Assembly: GCA_905200565.1 (NCBI GenBank)
Contig: CAJKKX010000168.1
Location: 1-5,805, forward strand
DNA from: an uncultured Lachnospiraceae bacterium
GTDB lineage: Bacteria > Bacillota_A > Clostridia > Lachnospirales > Lachnospiraceae
Direction of reading: 5' to 3'
Length of the DNA: 5,805 bases
The translations under genes were made by a program, and so were the position numbers. The notes beneath the pieces are model-generated. The model did no database searches. It worked only from the letters and a program-made list of their open reading frames with translations, and was not told the origin of the DNA. Positions 5,262 to 5,805 of this stretch are shown here, in pieces. Numbering within the stretch: the first letter of the stretch is position 1; every line of letters begins with the position of its first letter.

Positions 5262-5805
5262 TCACCTCTTCGATTCCCCCGGCCGCACCGGAATCTGTAT
5301 TTCTGTCACAAACTTATCTGCGTCGCCGGTAAATCCATCGTCGATCATTGTGATCTCCTTGGAAAAGCCGTCAACGCACAGCCCGTTTTCTTCCATGTAC
5401 TCGTCAAGCTTTTGATAATATGCGGGAGCGTCTTTGTGGCTCCCGCAAAAACGCACCGTCACACATTTTTCCGCAGGCAGCTCCTCCGTCGCACCGCTGT
5501 AGACATCCTCCGCATCCAGCAGCAAAAAGACCATATCATAGCGTTCATATGCTTTCTCCAAAAGCCGCTCTCTGCCGATGCCTACGCCAACTTTCCCCAG
5601 AAAAACCACCGCATCCTTCTGATCCTGCTCCAGCTCGCGGATCGAAGTCTCCAGATCGAGATAGGTCTTTGGGGAAAGCTGATTGCGTATCCATGCGATG
5701 CGCCGCGGCGGAATCTCTGTCATACGAATGACATCCAACTCCGAGGAAAGCGCATCCGCAAGCTGCTGCAGGCGATTATCAATCTTCCGCTCGATAATCT
5801 GCAGC
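5262..5805 (-). CDS. MerR-family transcriptional regulator, C-terminal part with GyrI-like effector domain (5' end outside window)
   Basis: The frame is open from the right edge of the window to the TGA at 5264-5262, giving about 180 residues with no start needed inside the window. A TTG at 5738 is in frame but lies in mid-protein, with no sign of being a real start. The first 23 or so residues (LQIIERKIDNRLQQLADAL and following) look like the long dimerisation helix that follows the MerR DNA-binding domain. After it come DVIRMTEIPPRRIAWIR and a domain ending EIQIPV, matching the BmrR/GyrI-like small-molecule binding fold (strand, helix, strand, with the YYQKLDEYMEENG helix in the second half). 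The role would be ligand-responsive control of an unseen gene to the right; the ligand cannot be told. It converges on the ROK gene with a 22-bp gap and has no evident tie to the polyol operon. Confidence 0.82.
   Translation of the reverse strand, partial: LQIIERKIDNRLQQLADALSSELDVIRMTEIPPRRIAWIRNQLSPKTYLDLETSIRELEQDQKDAVVFLGKVGVGIGRERLLEKAYERYDMVFLLLDAEDVYSGATEELPAEKCVTVRFCGSHKDAPAYYQKLDEYMEENGLCVDGFSKEITMIDDGFTGDADKFVTEIQIPVRPGESKR

Noticed and set aside
5420..5731. 103-residue plus-strand open frame opposite the MerR-type gene
   Set aside because: Pro/Arg/Ser-rich shadow of a recognisable effector-binding domain on the other strand.

Overview
The window looks like a chromosomal segment of a Gram-positive, moderate-GC Clostridia-type bacterium, most likely Lachnospiraceae or a close relative. 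The reasons are strong AAGGAGA-type ribosome sites, AT-rich intergenic DNA with TTGAAA/TATAAT promoters, and protein styles (a GIELGSTRIK-type FGGY kinase, a XylR-like ROK regulator) familiar from that group. The genus cannot be named from sequence alone.

Layout, left to right: (1) positions 1-101 hold no gene I can support, but contain a perfect 15-bp hairpin terminator (43-80). (2) Positions 102-3853 are a three-gene operon on the minus strand. In transcription order it encodes an NAD-type short-chain polyol dehydrogenase/ketose reductase (3853 to 3077), an FGGY ketose kinase (3044 to 1449) and a GPH/MelB-family cation symporter (1439 to 102). (3) Positions 3854-4105 are a 252-bp AT-rich divergent control region with a recognisable promoter on each strand, a 10-bp inverted repeat and an overlapping palindrome. 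(4) Positions 4106-5239 encode, on the plus strand, a ROK/XylR-type transcriptional regulator. (5) After a 22-bp convergent gap, 5262-5805 is the C-terminal part of a MerR-family regulator on the minus strand whose 5' end lies outside the window.

The three operon genes make a compact catabolic route: the symporter imports a polyol (or free sugar), the SDR oxidises the polyol to a 2-ketose, and the kinase phosphorylates the ketose for entry to the pentose phosphate or a related pathway. No aldose isomerase is present, which fits a sugar alcohol such as a pentitol better than an aldose. The divergent ROK protein is the obvious local repressor, and the inverted repeats at the operon promoter are its candidate operators. 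The exact substrate is not determined by the sequence.

I found no mobile element, CRISPR array, RNA gene or clearly new type of system. The most useful observations are the operator layout, two start-site corrections (including a TTG 'start' that is really a -35 box), a kinase stop codon built into the next gene's ribosome site, and a duplicated cysteine-rich zinc motif in the ROK regulator.
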